From positions 1-64,000 of the forward strand of contig CAYJKC010000002.1 of assembly GCA_964370675.1 (NCBI GenBank): a DNA stretch of 64,000 nt. Direction: 5' to 3'. Below, one piece after another: positions 62,943 to 64,000 of the stretch. The notes below the pieces were generated by a model, which saw only the letters and a list, made by a program, of their open reading frames with translations, did no database searches and had not been told where the DNA came from. Position 1 is the stretch's first letter. Every line of letters starts with the position of its first letter. The stretch is from CAYJAD01 sp964370675 (GTDB taxonomy: Bacteria; Desulfobacterota; Desulfovibrionia; Desulfovibrionales; Desulfovibrionaceae). The translations under genes were made by a program, and so were the position numbers.

Positions 62943-64000
62943 AGCATTTTTTTCATGACAAGTCTTGCCAAAAGCTCCACAGAGCGCATAAGTCCAGCTT
63001 CATCAAAATCAAATTTTTCATTGTGGTGGCCGGCCTTTAAATTTACCCCAACCTGAATATATGTACCCTTGCCCCCACGTTTTTGAACATCTTGCAAAAG
63101 CCAAGTAAAATCTTCTGAAGCTAAAAATCTAGCACTTAATAAAATATTTTTAAAACATGGCATGTCTTTTGCCACATCATAAACATCCTTGGCAAGATCT
63201 TCATCAGAATATCCACTAATACAAGATCCAACACGTTTTAGTTTATATTCACAACCCCACATCTCAGCAGCTGCTTTACTTATGCGTGTAACTTCGTCTT
63301 GCATCCATGTATCTAAATTTGAATCTATGCCCCTTGTCTCTCCTGCTAACCAGACCTTAGCCGGAATTACATTGGGCGCGCCATCAACTACCATGAGTTG
63401 ACCTACATTGACTCTAGTTTCACCATGTCCATGGCGTGAAATGCTTAAAATCCCTTGAGCTGCAGCCATGGCTGCCATAAGCGCATTATGCCCTTCTTGA
63501 GGAGCAAGCCCCGCATGAGCAGCCTTGCCAGTGTAAGTTAATTCAAAAGAAGTTACTGCCAAAAAATCAGTGGTTGAACAAATTAAAGTCTGTGCATCCT
63601 TAGCTTGCACACCTAGATGTATACCAATAAGCTCTTGAACATCATTCATAACTCCAGCATCAAGCATGGCTTTTGCCCCTTGACCAACCTCTTCAGCTGG
63701 TTGAAAAATAAGGCGCACAACACCTTTTAAGTCGTGCTGAATATCATGCAAAATTAAGGCAAGCCCAAGACCAATGGCCACATGACCATCGTGACCACAA
63801 GCATGCATAAAACCAGTATTGCAAGATGCAAAACCTTCATTTTGTGGCCTGTGATTTTTAGCACTGCTCTCCACAGTTATTATTGCATCTATGTCAAAAC
63901 GCAGTGCCATAATAGGTCCACTGCCAACTTCACCTATATCTAACCAAAGTCCGGTGAGCCCATCACCCATTTTTTCCACAAGCTTTGGGTCTGCACCTTG
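62939..64000 (-). CDS. M20 family amidohydrolase (partial, cut by right edge)
   Basis: At least 353 residues of a metal-dependent amidohydrolase are visible; the frame continues past base 64000 without a stop, so the true N-terminus (roughly 60-70 residues more, by family length) is missing. Motifs: 'GFMHACGHDGHVAIGLGLAL' (metal Cys/His), 'QPAEEVGQGAKAM' (catalytic Glu) and a dimerisation insert. It resembles HipO/AbgB enzymes that hydrolyse N-acyl amino acids. It is convergent with the glycosyltransferase and overlaps it by four bases. Confidence 0.92.
   Translation of the reverse strand, partial: QGADPKLVEKMGDGLTGLWLDIGEVGSGPIMALRFDIDAIITVESSAKNHRPQNEGFASCNTGFMHACGHDGHVAIGLGLALILHDIQHDLKGVVRLIFQPAEEVGQGAKAMLDAGVMNDVQELIGIHLGVQAKDAQTLICSTTDFLAVTSFELTYTGKAAHAGLAPQEGHNALMAAMAAAQGILSISRHGHGETRVNVGQLMVVDGAPNVIPAKVWLAGETRGIDSNLDTWMQDEVTRISKAAAEMWGCEYKLKRVGSCISGYSDEDLAKDVYDVAKDMPCFKNILLSARFLASEDFTWLLQDVQKRGGKGTYIQVGVNLKAGHHNEKFDFDEAGLMRSVELLARLVMKKML

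Noticed and set aside
1..64000. CRISPR arrays, prophage, toxin-antitoxin or restriction systems
   Set aside because: No regularly spaced repeats, phage structural genes, or paired small toxin/antitoxin frames were seen; repeats found are degenerate and few.
1..64000. tRNA or rRNA genes
   Set aside because: No cloverleaf with the GGTTCGAATCC-type T-arm or CCA end was seen in the intergenic gaps, and no rRNA-like sequence was present.

Overview
The window looks like the replication-origin region of an AT-rich member of the Desulfovibrionaceae or a close relative. The evidence is the run dnaA-dnaN-gyrB-gyrA, a superoxide reductase (desulfoferrodoxin)-rubredoxin-rubredoxin:oxygen oxidoreductase cluster, a def-fmt-DUF116-rsmB run, a fused TAXI-type TRAP transporter, and a flagellar hook gene. 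The species cannot be fixed from this sequence. It is ordinary chromosomal DNA: no phage, CRISPR array, insertion-sequence transposase, rRNA or tRNA was seen.

Layout. 1-2.1 kb: an M23 envelope peptidase on the minus strand, a dispersed repeat in its 3' region, and a very AT-rich gap with two near-consensus DnaA boxes that is the best origin candidate. 2.1-18.8 kb: a long plus-strand run (dnaA, dnaN, gyrB, gyrA, a lipoprotein, purF, hisS, aspS, def, fmt, a DUF116 membrane protein, an rsmB-like methyltransferase). 18.8-21.1 kb: the chromosome-partition locus, with parB and parA on the minus strand separated by an oppositely oriented small Cys-containing gene and bracketed by two parS-like palindromes. 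21-28.5 kb: a DsbA-like thioredoxin protein, a MerR-like regulator with a probable operator, an NlpC/P60 lipoprotein, uracil-DNA glycosylase and a four-gene amino-acid ABC importer. 28.9-35.4 kb: a lone sugar-phosphate transferase, a small orphan, a TPR lipoprotein, a DMT permease, an SLT-domain protein, metF with a palindromic operator and an exported phosphodiester-glycosidase-like protein.

35.5-37.4 kb holds the oxygen-defence module: superoxide reductase, its electron donor rubredoxin (a short gene of 51 codons) and the oxygen-reducing flavodiiron protein. Next come purN, a PilZ protein, a small exported protein and a second M23 peptidase. 40.7-43.8 kb is a triose-phosphate cluster (gap, class II aldolase, second gap) whose two GAPDHs probably differ in coenzyme. 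43.9-53.1 kb is minus-strand housekeeping: a U32 protein, ribF, an orphan, a DEAD-box helicase, a ThiF-like enzyme, fused cobA-hemD and pepA. The window closes with hemW, flgE, a TAXI/TRAP importer, ruvC, yebC, rlmE, a CgeB-like glycosyltransferase and an M20 amidohydrolase cut by the right edge.

The most unusual material is non-coding: a 138-bp repeat present as inverted copies on either side of the origin-parAB segment, a second repeat family with permuted blocks at 31.6 and 49.2 kb (the latter inside an element with 20-bp direct and 10-bp inverted repeats), and several new candidate operators. I did not find a convincing multi-gene system of unknown function.
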